Shown here: one piece after another, positions 57,001-64,000 of the stretch
Position numbering within the stretch: the first letter of the stretch is position 1
How the letters are laid out: every line of letters starts with the position of its first letter
Source of the DNA: Lachnospiraceae bacterium NC2008
Lineage (GTDB): Bacteria; Bacillota; Clostridia; Lachnospirales; Lachnospiraceae
NCBI GenBank assembly: GCA_000687675.1
Contig: JHWS01000001.1
Span: 62,001-126,000, forward strand
Direction of reading: 5' to 3'
Length of the DNA stretch: 64,000 nt
The notes under the pieces: model-generated
Seen by the model: the letters and a program-made list of their open reading frames with translations, nothing else
The model's database searches: none
Told to the model about the DNA's origin: nothing
Position numbers and translations under genes: made by a program

Positions 57001-57492
57001 CTTATATAGAATATTAATTTCAGATAGTTTTCTTGAAAGCAGCGGCTTATCCTTACAATATGTCACAAGCTTATCTACATCTTCTACAGCAAGGTCATAC
57101 TGCATAAACTCAGATATAGCAGACTTAATCTCATGAATATAGCCATTCTTTCTAACATTATTTTTAAGAAGGGTTAGTTTATCCTCATTAGATATTGCAA
57201 CTTTTCTTAGAATAAGGTTCTTACCCGTATCATCAAGAGTAATACGGTCCTTTGTACCTACTTCTTCGAATATCTTATAAGCTAATCTTGTAAACGAAAG
57301 AATATCAATATTCATAAGTCCTCTATTTTCAGACCTAAGAATAAGTTTCTTTTGAGTATGCAAAGTAAACTGATCTGGAGTTATTACATATACATATCTT
57401 CCAGGTTCAGACTTCATCACGCTTAATATGTCATCATATATTGCTGTACTTTTTCCAGAGCCAGATGGGCCCAAATAAAATCTAATAGACAC
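54046..57492 (-). CDS. addB: ATP-dependent helicase/deoxyribonuclease AddB
   Basis: 1148 aa. N-terminal P-loop FYLGPSGSGKSTAIYDDI; degenerate helicase; C-terminal nuclease GNLYHEILENFG with VVDYKSSKKELE. Iron-sulfur cysteines: one in NFASCAYKHF and three in PCNKDTCKYCSFKDIC. Recognises Chi and, with AddA, resects DNA ends. GTG start with GGTGAG upstream. The gene ends 37 bp before addA, so they form an operon. Confidence 0.96.
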   Translation of the reverse strand: MSIRFYLGPSGSGKSTAIYDDILSVMKSEPGRYVYVITPDQFTLHTQKKLILRSENRGLMNIDILSFTRLAYKIFEEVGTKDRITLDDTGKNLILRKVAISNEDKLTLLKNNVRKNGYIHEIKSAISEFMQYDLAVEDVDKLVTYCKDKPLLSRKLSEINILYKAFLDFIQEKYLTTEEKMELLAREIVKSETANDALFVFDGFTGFTPVQEKVIASILGISDHVWMSFTVDEKSIVDKNYDETGLFGLTMKSIERITKMAKEYDVRIEEAKTFFKGDYCRYKDSPVMAHLEKNIFRYPYKKYSVEETCPIKIFSAISPREELTSVAITIKHLVAEQGYQYRDFAIVTGDLERYGTIAQGIFDTYSIPCFIDGDRHLGLNPFTEFIKSAMLIMITDFSYDAAIHFIKSGFTDLTFEEIDAFDNYIRALGIRGKKKYSEDFTRYPQYMKSYKDGKLCINDEAAERLRKINDIRNKIVNMLSPILEYSGKKLYEAQDITKAYIELVTACHMYEKLEDKKEFFKENGDNIRTVEYGQVYDSIMKLFEQIYHLMAGEEVSIKQYFDIFEAGLSEIKIGILPPGVDVCPLGDIQRTRLNDVKCLFFIGVNDGVIPKGQGGGGIISDIDREFLTGSGYTLAPSPSQQMYIEKFYLYSLLTSPSEKLYISYSKTDQVGASIRPSYLISNIKNIFEGLKEEDIRKENPAEDLYGKKDAKDMLSILLNKYAATKMDAKEESTLSAIYKLLMEEDGDSCQVLSEAAFYIHSKDTISSSVVKALYGAVLSNSISRLENFASCAYKHFLAYGLRLSEKEEYTFENMDLGNLYHEILENFGQKLDAEGIAWCDIEGEKAESILDELIRLNTASYKESVIFDSNRNAYIVDELKRVLYRTVMSIKYQLSKSAFKPVAYEQIFSSPMELSGDSKMYIGGKIDRIDCAYSEDDVYVKVVDYKSSKKELELEDLYKGYSLQLTVYLGQAAKIVKENRDAKDAIPAAMFYYHVDDPIIDDKKGLDNDAIEAEIKKKLMVSGLLRASEDDMKVVHLLDKDYTGKSDVINCSQNKDGSFAKGAQVISKEKLNLIMEYASHKIAELGRDILKGNIDPSPCNKDTCKYCSFKDICEFDTGISGYRYSDDKTVNSANALDLMALKLGEAKK

Positions 57493-57532
57493 TTTTTCTC
57501 ACCCCAACATATTCATCTTATCAGTTCCGCAC

Positions 57533-57566
57533 AAAAAAAGGAATTGCCTAATAAGACAATTCCTTT
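57533..57566 (-). terminator. intrinsic terminator of the small PilZ gene
   Basis: On the minus strand AAAGGAATTG and CAATTCCTTT form a 10-bp stem with a 10-nt loop, then a run of seven T. Confidence 0.88.
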
Positions 57567-57590
57567 AAACATTCTTAACTCACTGCCAGA

Positions 57591-57935
57591 TTAACAAGAA
57601 CAAGCACCCTTATTCTTGAAAAAATCTTCTGCTCTTCTTCTGTTAATAAACTCAGAGATTTCAAAAGTTCTTGCAAAAGTGCATCCTACAAAGTCTTCAG
57701 CACGTCTTACGACTCTTGCCTTGCATGAATACATATTTCTCTTGCTAAAATTCTCTGCTTTGCGGTCAACAAAAAGGAAGGTCAGCTTTGAACAATTTAT
57801 AGGCTTATTAACCTTAATTCCTACGCCGTTCTCACTGATATTGACTATGTTGCCTTCGAATTCCTCGATACCTGCATAGATAACACATCTCTCATCAACA
57901 GGTATTCTGGCATACTTACGCTTTTCTAAACTCAT
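57591..57935 (-). CDS. single-domain PilZ protein
   Basis: 114 aa, PilZ alone. Arg pair in KRKYARIPVDERC (R6, R10) and NISENGVGIKV (N-x-S-x-x-G) keep the full c-di-GMP motif. Ends in a Cys-rich tail (GACSC). Likely a c-di-GMP adaptor. Monocistronic; it lies before addB but a terminator separates them. Confidence 0.87.
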   Translation of the reverse strand: MSLEKRKYARIPVDERCVIYAGIEEFEGNIVNISENGVGIKVNKPINCSKLTFLFVDRKAENFSKRNMYSCKARVVRRAEDFVGCTFARTFEISEFINRRRAEDFFKNKGACSC

Positions 57936-57990
57936 AGTAAAATCTCACATCCATATTTTATTTTCCCCGCCCCTGGGGAATATTTTACAA

Positions 57991-58015
57991 TAACTAACGT
58001 AAAATAACTAACGTA
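57991..58015. repeat. short direct repeat upstream of the PilZ gene
   Basis: TAACTAACGTA occurs at 57991-58001 and again at 58005-58015 (14-bp period), about 60-80 bp before the PilZ start. Could be a regulator site. The rest of 57936-58222 is AT-rich, with no gene. Confidence 0.4.
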
Positions 58016-58170
58016 TATATACCCACAATTAATAATATCATTTTGTGCATGTTTAACAGAGGTACATGTGCTTCAACTATATACATTGTGAATATTTTAT
58101 ACACCCATATTATGCAACATGGTACATAACAATTAGTTAACAAATTCGACATTTTTTATATTTTTTCAAA

Positions 58171-58203
58171 AAAATAAAAAATGCAGGACCTTACGGTCCT
58201 GCA
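58171..58203 (-). terminator. intrinsic terminator of the sigma-like gene
   Basis: TGCAGGACC and GGTCCTGCA form a 9-bp stem with a TTAC/GTAA loop and a long T-rich tail on the minus strand. Confidence 0.9.
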
Positions 58204-58222
58204 AAATTATGCAAAGCAATTT

Positions 58223-58903
58223 TTATTTTGCTGTAATAACATCATATAATTCTTTTGAGTATGGATATTTATACATCTTGCTCAACTCGCAAAGAGCTAT
58301 ACGAATACGACCAGGATCAACCTTGTGCATTGATAATCCCTTTTGTCTGCAATATTTCTTCATCTGGTTATTAAGAGTTGTTTCGATATAGTTAACTCTG
58401 CTCTTAATAACAGACTTGTCTACACTCATAAACTCGCTTATAGCATTGATATCTTCATCATTGTAATAGAATGCTAAAGCAGTACTTCTATGAATCTCAG
58501 GAAGCTTGCAAAGGAAATCAACAAGCACCTGTGTATATTCTATGCTTTCTATCTCAAGTCCAGGTCCTAAAGCATCTTTATCAGGTATCGCTGTGTATGT
58601 ACCTTTCTTTTCTGCATCAAGCTGGTCCCTCTTGTTTTTAAGAAGCCATCTGTCGCTCTGTTCTGTGGCTACCCCATTAATCCACTCAGCAACCCCATTT
58701 GGATTCTCAAGAAGAAAGAAATTCTTTTTAAAATACTTATATAAAGCAGTTAATTCCTGATTAACAAATGCATCATCACACACAACAAACTTAACCTGAA
58801 AAAACATATCAGATGTTGTAAGTTCCATGAACTTTAAAAATGCATCCGGTTTCTTTGAAATTACACCTTTTGTAGCCTGAATTAGTTCGTACGATGTCTG
58901 CAT
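58223..58903 (-). CDS. divergent sigma-factor-like protein
   Basis: 226 aa. The C-terminal half carries a region-4-like helix-turn-helix: LPEIHRSTALAFYYNDEDIN, then AISEFMSVDKSVIKSRVNYI and a helix to NNQMKKYC. The N-terminal part (about 1-90) is helical, with YKYFKKNFFLLEN, and looks only loosely like region 2. GGGGAGG lies 6 nt before the ATG. Could be an ECF-like sigma or a transcription regulator. Monocistronic, no anti-sigma beside it. Confidence 0.6.
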   Translation of the reverse strand: MQTSYELIQATKGVISKKPDAFLKFMELTTSDMFFQVKFVVCDDAFVNQELTALYKYFKKNFFLLENPNGVAEWINGVATEQSDRWLLKNKRDQLDAEKKGTYTAIPDKDALGPGLEIESIEYTQVLVDFLCKLPEIHRSTALAFYYNDEDINAISEFMSVDKSVIKSRVNYIETTLNNQMKKYCRQKGLSMHKVDPGRIRIALCELSKMYKYPYSKELYDVITAK

Positions 58904-58978
58904 AATATACCTCCCCTTTTACTTAAGTTTAGCAAAAGCAATATGTTTTCACAATAGGTTTATACTTAAGAATTTACA

Positions 58979-59863
58979 TTACACATCAGAATTGGCAAAT
59001 GTTTTTACTGACGTTTTTTTCTTATAATCCGTAGGTGAAAGCCCCATAACCTTCTTAAAGGTTTCGGCATAGTAACTGGCTCCTGCAAAGCCGCATTCTT
59101 TAGCAATCTCGCCTATAGGCAGTTTGTCATTTCTAAATAAAAGTGCACTTTTAGAAAGTCTGTATAGATTAAGATAATCATTAGGAGATAGGTCCCAATA
59201 TGAACGAAATAGTTCACAGCATTTACTTCTTCCTATTCCTCCAGCCCTAGCTATATCGTTAAGCGGAAGCTTGTCTTTATACCCCATCTGAATAGCGGAT
59301 ACCATCTTAAACATAGCCATAAGGTCTTTATCTGTTTTCTCTTTGGCGCTTGGTCTGCTTTCAAGGAAGTTAACCATTAATGAGGCGAGTTTACTTGTTT
59401 CAGAAATAATATCAAGTGGGTCATTACCCTTATAAAGATGCTCGAATACCTGCATTACCTTGTCGATAATAACCTTTTGCCTATTACTTCCACTACTAAA
59501 TACCAAAAAAGGTGCGGCATGCACTCCGCACAATTCTTCATAGTATTCTTTACTGTATTCGTTGGAAAAAATCAGATCAGGATGAATGGTAATCTGTCTG
59601 TACATCCAGCTTTCTTCCTGATTATTTAGGGCATAATGCATCTGACCAGAGTTAATGAATAACATCTGCCCTTCATAGATTTCATATGTCTTTCCGTTAA
59701 CAGATATGCTTACCTTGCCTTTATTAACACATATGAATTCCATATCATCATGCCAGTGGTTTATTTCTGGAAATGACATCATGTCATTCTTAACCATAAG
59801 CGCATATCTAACTGGAAGATTCCCTGTGTTATAAAGCGGAATATCTGTGCCCATAGTTTTCAT
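58979..59863 (-). CDS. AraC-family transcriptional regulator
   Basis: 294 aa. N-terminal cupin-like sensor (about 15-150) with EINHWHDDMEFICVNKG and YEGQMLFINSGQMHYALN. C-terminal AraC domain (about 190-285): LNDIARAGGIGRSKCCELFR and IGEIAKECGFAGASYYAETFK, ending LSPTDYKK. Typically controls sugar or stress genes; target not adjacent. Monocistronic. Confidence 0.93.
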   Translation of the reverse strand: MKTMGTDIPLYNTGNLPVRYALMVKNDMMSFPEINHWHDDMEFICVNKGKVSISVNGKTYEIYEGQMLFINSGQMHYALNNQEESWMYRQITIHPDLIFSNEYSKEYYEELCGVHAAPFLVFSSGSNRQKVIIDKVMQVFEHLYKGNDPLDIISETSKLASLMVNFLESRPSAKEKTDKDLMAMFKMVSAIQMGYKDKLPLNDIARAGGIGRSKCCELFRSYWDLSPNDYLNLYRLSKSALLFRNDKLPIGEIAKECGFAGASYYAETFKKVMGLSPTDYKKKTSVKTFANSDV

Positions 59864-59919
59864 AGTGCATCCCCCTATATAGCCCTATGTATATAACTAG
59901 CGCAAATATATAGCTGAAC

Positions 59920-59937
59920 CAGGGCCTATAGGCCCTG
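59920..59937. other. hairpin between AraC and anti-sigma genes
   Basis: CAGGGCC-TATA-GGCCCTG is a strong palindrome after the anti-sigma stop, but no T-run follows on either strand, so it is not a clear intrinsic terminator. Confidence 0.4.
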
Positions 59938-59944
59938 ATTAGTA

Positions 59945-60766
59945 TTAATTAAAACAATATGCAGCCCTTCCATCATCTAATGTGTCTACATACTTAAGTG
60001 TAAATGTATAAGACTTACCAGCTTCAAGGTTATCCTGAGCACCGCCATTAGAGTAGATAACGATGTTCTGACCAGCTGTAAGTCCGTGAGAATCCAGCGC
60101 ATCAATAATTACAGCCGAATATGAAATCTCACCTTCTTCATCAAAGTTGCTTTCTACGATGTTAAAGATAACTGTAACTGTCTCTAGTGAGTAAGAAGAC
60201 GAAGCTCCTGCATCTTTTGTCTGTTTATTTGAACTGTAGGTAGCTCTAGCTTTATTATCTGAATTATCCTGTCCAGAATCTTCTCCTTCTTCCACAGCAA
60301 TGGCTGCTTCAGGTCCTTCTAAAGTCTCAGTAGAAGCTGTATCGAAATTAAGATCATCCGAATCTAAATAACTATCAGCTCCATTAGTCTCACCATAGAA
60401 ATCTATTGCAGCCGCTTCCTGAGACGCTTCAGCCTGAGACGCCTCGGCATCATTATGCTTTCTTCTCTGTCTCTCATCGTCATCTGTTGCCTTCTTTGTG
60501 TTAATAACAACAGGAATAACGATTAAAAGTGCAAGACATGCAACGGCAAGTCCTGATAATCTTGCCCATCTATTCTTTCTTTCAATCTTACGTATACTTC
60601 CTTCTGGTGCCCTCTTAATAGACTTGAATTCTATAACCTGTCCTTCTGGCTTAGCTGTAGTAATATTAGGAGTTTTTTCAGGAAGATTCTTTTCGATACG
60701 GTCCCATAAATCTGGAACTTCTGCGGCCATCATGCTTTTGTAACTTTCTTCAAGCTTCTTACTCAT
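59945..60766 (-). CDS. membrane anti-sigma factor-like protein
   Basis: 273 aa. Cytosolic N-terminus (about 1-85) starts MSKKLEESYKSM and includes VPDLWDRIEKNLPEK. One membrane segment (about 88-108), an acidic Ser/Ala-rich linker, and an extracytoplasmic domain (about 190-273) ending in AAYCFN. Fits an anti-sigma for the sigma gene just upstream. Start at 60766 chosen since GGAGG (inside the sigma gene) is 7 nt upstream; it overlaps the sigma stop by 8 bp. Confidence 0.75.
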   Translation of the reverse strand: MSKKLEESYKSMMAAEVPDLWDRIEKNLPEKTPNITTAKPEGQVIEFKSIKRAPEGSIRKIERKNRWARLSGLAVACLALLIVIPVVINTKKATDDDERQRRKHNDAEASQAEASQEAAAIDFYGETNGADSYLDSDDLNFDTASTETLEGPEAAIAVEEGEDSGQDNSDNKARATYSSNKQTKDAGASSSYSLETVTVIFNIVESNFDEEGEISYSAVIIDALDSHGLTAGQNIVIYSNGGAQDNLEAGKSYTFTLKYVDTLDDGRAAYCFN

Positions 60767-61370
60767 AGCCATACCTCCTTAATTTCTCAATAGCTTGTCT
60801 ATAAAGCCAGGTTACGGTCCCCATAGGTGTTCCAAGAGTAGCCGCAATTTCTTTAAAGGTCATATCACCCATTATCTTTAGGTTGATAACTTCCCGTTCT
60901 TTAGGTTTTAGACTTTCCAACGCCTCTTTAAGGCTTATGTCGCCTATCACCTGATCTTCTACCTTGCTGCCTCCAGTTGCTAAATCTGAGCCAGATGGAA
61001 CTCCAGCCATGGTTGAGTCTGAATCTGTAAGAATAGCTTCTCCCTTTGGTCTGTCATCATCGTCATAATCGCCTTCGAAATCCTCAGTAAGTACTTCTCT
61101 TTTGTACTTTCTAAGATAATCGATAGACATATTTCTTGCCATGGTCGCCAGATATGCCTTATGCCCTGAACCAGGAACATATTTTTCTGACTTAGTCCAT
61201 AATTTGATAAAGAAGTCACTTGTTATATCTTCAGCATTATCCTTGTTCCCAACAACGGATAAAACTATAGAGTATATATATGACAAATACTGTTCATATA
61301 TCTCTCTAAGTGCATCCTTATTACCTTGGCAGATAAGTTCCATACACTCATCGAATCTTTGGTCTGTCAC
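60759..61370 (-). CDS. ECF-type RNA polymerase sigma factor
   Basis: 203 aa. Region 2: LREIYEQYLSYIYSIVLSVV, NAEDITSDFFIKLWTKSEKY and NMSIDYLRKYKRE. A linker of about 60 residues with an acidic stretch (GDYDDDDRP) follows. Region 4: ALESLKPKEREVINLKIMG and FKEIAATLGTPMGTVTWLYR. Coupled to the anti-sigma gene. A longer linker than typical. Confidence 0.93.
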   Translation of the reverse strand: MTDQRFDECMELICQGNKDALREIYEQYLSYIYSIVLSVVGNKDNAEDITSDFFIKLWTKSEKYVPGSGHKAYLATMARNMSIDYLRKYKREVLTEDFEGDYDDDDRPKGEAILTDSDSTMAGVPSGSDLATGGSKVEDQVIGDISLKEALESLKPKEREVINLKIMGDMTFKEIAATLGTPMGTVTWLYRQAIEKLRRYGYE

Positions 61371-61428
61371 GTAATGTCCTTTCCCCAGCCTATTATATAT
61401 ACGACTGGACTTTTATACTTTTATGGTA

Positions 61429-62652
61429 TTATTTGAAAAATTCTCTAATTTCTATTTCGCTGGTCTGAAGACTTCCCTGAATCATATCATCATTTCCACC
61501 GCCTCTTCCAGATAAGTTCTTAGCAAGATTAGCAGCCAGTTCTTTCAATCCAGTTACACCTTCAATATCTATATGACAATTATTCGATGCCCCTATTATA
61601 TATCTATATCCAGTCTTGTCATCTCCTATAAATCCTGCAACCAGTCCATCGTACCTTTCTGTACAGTTGTTTATAAGATTTCTAAGCTGAACATTATCAA
61701 GACTTTCTGTAAATATTAGAAGTGGACTAAAGTCTTCATCCTTCTTTTCATCAAGAATCTTCTTATATTTTTCAAAGATTATATCCGTCATCTCTTTTTT
61801 AAGACGTACATTCTCTTCTAGAAGCTTCTGACACTTATCTGAAAGTTCCTTGGTTTTATCATATGTTTCATATCTTTTAGCTGATACCAGTTCTCTTATG
61901 CCCTGATTATTATCAGCTATCTGCTCATAATCCTCGTAGGCACTTATACCTGCAAGTAAGGTCATTCTAGTGCCCCCTCTATGAGGAAATGCGTCTATAA
62001 TCTTTATGCAACCAAGTTGAGCTGAAGACGAAACCTGCGGTGCACAGCAGGCACACACATCAAATCCTTCTATAGTAACAAGTCTGATATTCTCGTATGT
62101 GTCTAACTTACTTCTGTAATCAGTATTTCTCGCCTCTTCCTCGGTAGGAAAACTGGCATATATAGGCACATTCATGGCTACGACTTCATTAGCCTCTGCC
62201 TCTATTTCCTTAATCTGCTCTTTTGTTAATGGTCCTGATACATCAAAAACCACTTCCTGGTCTGACATATGAAATCCTGAATTTTCATAGCCATACTTCT
62301 TATGAATCAAACCACAGATAAGGTGCTCTGCCCCATGCTGCTGCATCCTGTATAATCTTAATCTGAAGTCTATACTGCAGGCAACCTCTTTACCTACCTC
62401 TACTTCATTTGCCACATAGTGGATAATCTGGCCATCTACTATTTGGACATCTGTAACTTCCTGTCCGTCGATTTCTCCCTTATCTGGCTGCTGTCCGCCT
62501 CCTTCTGGGAAAAATGCTGTAAGGTCCAGTATAAGACCGTATCCTTTATCATATTTATTACATTCAAGAACTCTGGCAGAAAATTCAGAGATATATCCAT
62601 CTCTTTCATATACCTTATCTGTCAGCATACCATCTGTTCTTTCACTTTTCAT
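61429..62652 (-). CDS. alanyl-tRNA editing protein (AlaX-type)
   Basis: 407 aa. Editing domain with TAFFPEGGGQQPDKG and zinc His pair in MQQHGAEHLICG (H106, H110), then FHMSDQEVVFDV. The second zinc motif, normally C-x-x-x-H, reads ACCAPQVSSSAQ: the His is Gln206. C-terminal coiled region and a DHHA1-like domain (about 300-407) ending in SGRGGGNDDMIQGSL. Clears mischarged Ser- or Gly-tRNA(Ala) in this family. AGGA lies 7 nt before the ATG at 62652; 62628 is a possible alternative start. Confidence 0.9.
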   Translation of the reverse strand: MKSERTDGMLTDKVYERDGYISEFSARVLECNKYDKGYGLILDLTAFFPEGGGQQPDKGEIDGQEVTDVQIVDGQIIHYVANEVEVGKEVACSIDFRLRLYRMQQHGAEHLICGLIHKKYGYENSGFHMSDQEVVFDVSGPLTKEQIKEIEAEANEVVAMNVPIYASFPTEEEARNTDYRSKLDTYENIRLVTIEGFDVCACCAPQVSSSAQLGCIKIIDAFPHRGGTRMTLLAGISAYEDYEQIADNNQGIRELVSAKRYETYDKTKELSDKCQKLLEENVRLKKEMTDIIFEKYKKILDEKKDEDFSPLLIFTESLDNVQLRNLINNCTERYDGLVAGFIGDDKTGYRYIIGASNNCHIDIEGVTGLKELAANLAKNLSGRGGGNDDMIQGSLQTSEIEIREFFK

Positions 62653-62763
62653 ATAAAAATCCTAACTGGAGCGTCAATTTGACACACCTTTTTTATTATA
62701 TCATAATAATGTCATCAAATATAACAATTGTCCGTATAATTATCTTATAAAGGAGCATAAGTA

Positions 62764-63213
62764 GTGGAAATAGAAAGAAAATTCCTCATCAAAAAACTTC
62801 CAGAAGACTTATCCAGCTATGCTTTTCATGATATTGAGCAAGGTTATCTTTCAAGAGAACCAGTTGTTAGGATAAGAAAGGAAGATGATAAATATTATCT
62901 TACATATAAGGGAAAAGGGCTTATGGCCAGAGAAGAATATAATCTTCCTCTTACTAAAGAAGCCTATGAACACCTAAGACCTAAGGCAGATGGAAAACTA
63001 ATTAGTAAGCGCCGTTATCTCATTCCTTTAGAAGGTACTAAGCTTACTATTGAGTTAGACGTTTTCCATGGGGACCTTGAGCCACTTATTATGGCAGAGG
63101 TGGAATTTGAATCAGTTGAGGAAGCCGATGCATTTACTATGCCAGATTGGTTTAGTCAGGACGTAACTAATGACAGACGCTATCACAATGTAAATATGGT
63201 TTATGGAGAATAA
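62764..63213 (+). CDS. CYTH-domain triphosphate tunnel protein
   Basis: 149 aa. The N-terminus MEIERKFLI holds the ExExK motif (E2, E4, K6), followed by GYLSREPVVRIRKEDDKYYL, YKGKGLMAREEYN, SKRRYLIPLEG and ELDVFHGDLEPLIMAEVEFE. Hydrolyses triphosphate or similar (inorganic triphosphatase or thiamine triphosphatase type). GTG start with GGAG 8 nt upstream. Divergent from the AlaX gene. Confidence 0.9.
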   Translation: MEIERKFLIKKLPEDLSSYAFHDIEQGYLSREPVVRIRKEDDKYYLTYKGKGLMAREEYNLPLTKEAYEHLRPKADGKLISKRRYLIPLEGTKLTIELDVFHGDLEPLIMAEVEFESVEEADAFTMPDWFSQDVTNDRRYHNVNMVYGE

Positions 63214-63243
63214 AAAAGAACTGCAGCTAACACTGCAGTTCTT
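63212..63243. terminator. bidirectional intrinsic terminator
   Basis: AAGAACTGCAG (63216-63226) pairs with CTGCAGTTCTT (63233-63243) over a 6-nt loop, with a T-run on the minus strand. Shared by the CYTH and malQ genes. Confidence 0.85.
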
Positions 63244-63249
63244 ATATTA

Positions 63250-64000
63250 TTATCTTCCGTATATAGCAGCAAGTGCTGATATCTTATTTGCCAGCGCTTG
63301 TGTATAAGCATATGGCTTCATACGCCAGCTCCAATTGCCTCCTAGTGTGGAAGGTATATTCATACGAGCTTCGCTTCCTAGCTCAAGGTAATCCTGGAAA
63401 GGAATAATAGCTGTATCAGCAGTACTCATGAGAGCAAGTCTTATCATACCCCATCCTACATCTTTAGCAGACTTTACATTAAGGTAATCCCTAACAAACT
63501 TCTTCTGTGCCTTATTAAGAGTTGGATACCAGCCAAAAACAGTATCATTATCATGAGTTCCTGTATATACAACACAGTTCTTGTCAAAGTTGTGTGGTAT
63601 GTATCCATTATCATCATTGCCATCAAAGGCAAATTCAAGAATCTTCATTCCAGGGTAGCCACACTTCTTTACAAGCTTAAGTACACTAGGTGTTAAGAAG
63701 CCAAGGTCTTCAGCAATAATTGGTTTCTTGCCAAGGGTTTTTCTTAAAGTATCAAATAATTCGTATCCCGGTCCCTGCTCCCAGTGTCCGAACTCTGCAG
63801 TTGGGTCACCGTATGGAATATTGTAATACTCATCAAAGCCTCTAAAATGATCTATACGAACTATGTCATAGAGTTTGAAACAGTATTCAAGTCTCTTCAT
63901 CCACCATGCAAAGTTAGTTTTCTTATGATAATCCCAGTCGTAAAGCGGATTACCCCAAAGCTGACCTGTAGGCGAGAAATAGTCCGGTGGACATCCTGCC
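63250..64000 (-). CDS. malQ: 4-alpha-glucanotransferase, 5' end cut by window edge
   Basis: About 250 codons visible; the reading frame is open to the right edge. GH77 features: GCPPDYFSPTGQLWGNPLYD, VRIDHFRGFDEYYNIP (nucleophile Asp), KPIIAEDLGFLTPSV (acid Glu) and VYTGTHDNDTVFGW. Ends SWRMKPYAYTQALANKISAL. Transfers maltosyl units in glycogen/maltodextrin metabolism. The internal ATG at 63900 is not the true start. Confidence 0.95.
   Translation of the reverse strand, partial: AGCPPDYFSPTGQLWGNPLYDWDYHKKTNFAWWMKRLEYCFKLYDIVRIDHFRGFDEYYNIPYGDPTAEFGHWEQGPGYELFDTLRKTLGKKPIIAEDLGFLTPSVLKLVKKCGYPGMKILEFAFDGNDDNGYIPHNFDKNCVVYTGTHDNDTVFGWYPTLNKAQKKFVRDYLNVKSAKDVGWGMIRLALMSTADTAIIPFQDYLELGSEARMNIPSTLGGNWSWRMKPYAYTQALANKISALAAIYGR

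Noticed and set aside
59920-59937. Intrinsic terminator after the anti-sigma gene
   Set aside because: Strong hairpin but no T-run on either strand; kept only as a hairpin.
1-64000. CRISPR array, prophage, transposase or integrase
   Set aside because: No regularly spaced repeats with spacers, and no such protein was found on either strand. The 50.2-kb repeat has only two units with related, not unique, inner parts.

Overview
The window is AT-rich DNA with dense, mostly minus-strand genes, Shine-Dalgarno sites of the GGAGG type and many intrinsic terminators. The gene set points to a low-GC Gram-positive clostridium, most likely an anaerobic fibre-degrading Lachnospiraceae of the Butyrivibrio/Pseudobutyrivibrio type. 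It includes a membrane-anchored GH9 cellulase, AddAB, a complete trp operon, PilZ and HD-GYP proteins, and a class II aldolase. The taxonomic call is inference from gene content; no rRNA or other marker gene is present. No phage, insertion sequence, CRISPR array or obvious genomic island is seen, so this is core chromosome.

Layout. 1-9 kb: hybrid histidine kinase (cut by the left edge), rho, an orphan RsbW-like kinase, tRNA-Trp, an M15 peptidase, fructose-bisphosphate aldolase and an OmpR-type two-component pair. 9-14 kb: a three-gene efflux system (lipoprotein adaptor, ATPase, FtsX-type permease) with a palindromic operator-like promoter. 14-22.4 kb: a D-lactate-dehydrogenase-like gene, then trpEGDCFBA preceded by a short Trp-containing leader peptide and attenuator that were found by reading the leader directly. 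22.4-31.2 kb: a lone PilT, an operon of GNAT / CheC / SecB-like / ABC-F, a DUF5050 protein, and a folate operon (folC, folE, folB-folK fusion). 31.2-45.8 kb: a long minus-strand run. It holds a ParB-like/BMP fusion, a metallophosphoesterase, hisC, a DUF368 transporter, a methyltransferase, Hsp33, a DJ-1 protein, a heterodimeric ABC exporter, the GH9 cellulase, a SurA-like protein, a PilZ protein and a PH-domain protein. 45.9-50.2 kb: CheY, a degenerate LytM protein plus bactofilin, an HD-GYP protein and a CPBP protease. 50.2-57.5 kb: a tandem palindromic repeat, then addA and addB. 57.6-64 kb: a PilZ protein, a divergent sigma-like protein, an AraC regulator, an ECF sigma/anti-sigma pair, an alanyl-tRNA editing protein, a CYTH phosphatase and malQ (cut by the right edge).

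How they work together. Signal transduction is prominent: three kinase or anti-sigma ATPases, two receiver proteins, two PilZ domains, one HD-GYP enzyme and two sigma-like factors. The most unusual items are the trp leader-peptide attenuator, the ~78-bp tandem repeat whose conserved end supplies both the addA stop codon and a promoter -10, the cytosolic ParB-like/BMP fusion, a possible c-di-GMP-linked cellulase export/folding operon, and CheC beside a SecB-like protein with no other chemotaxis genes.
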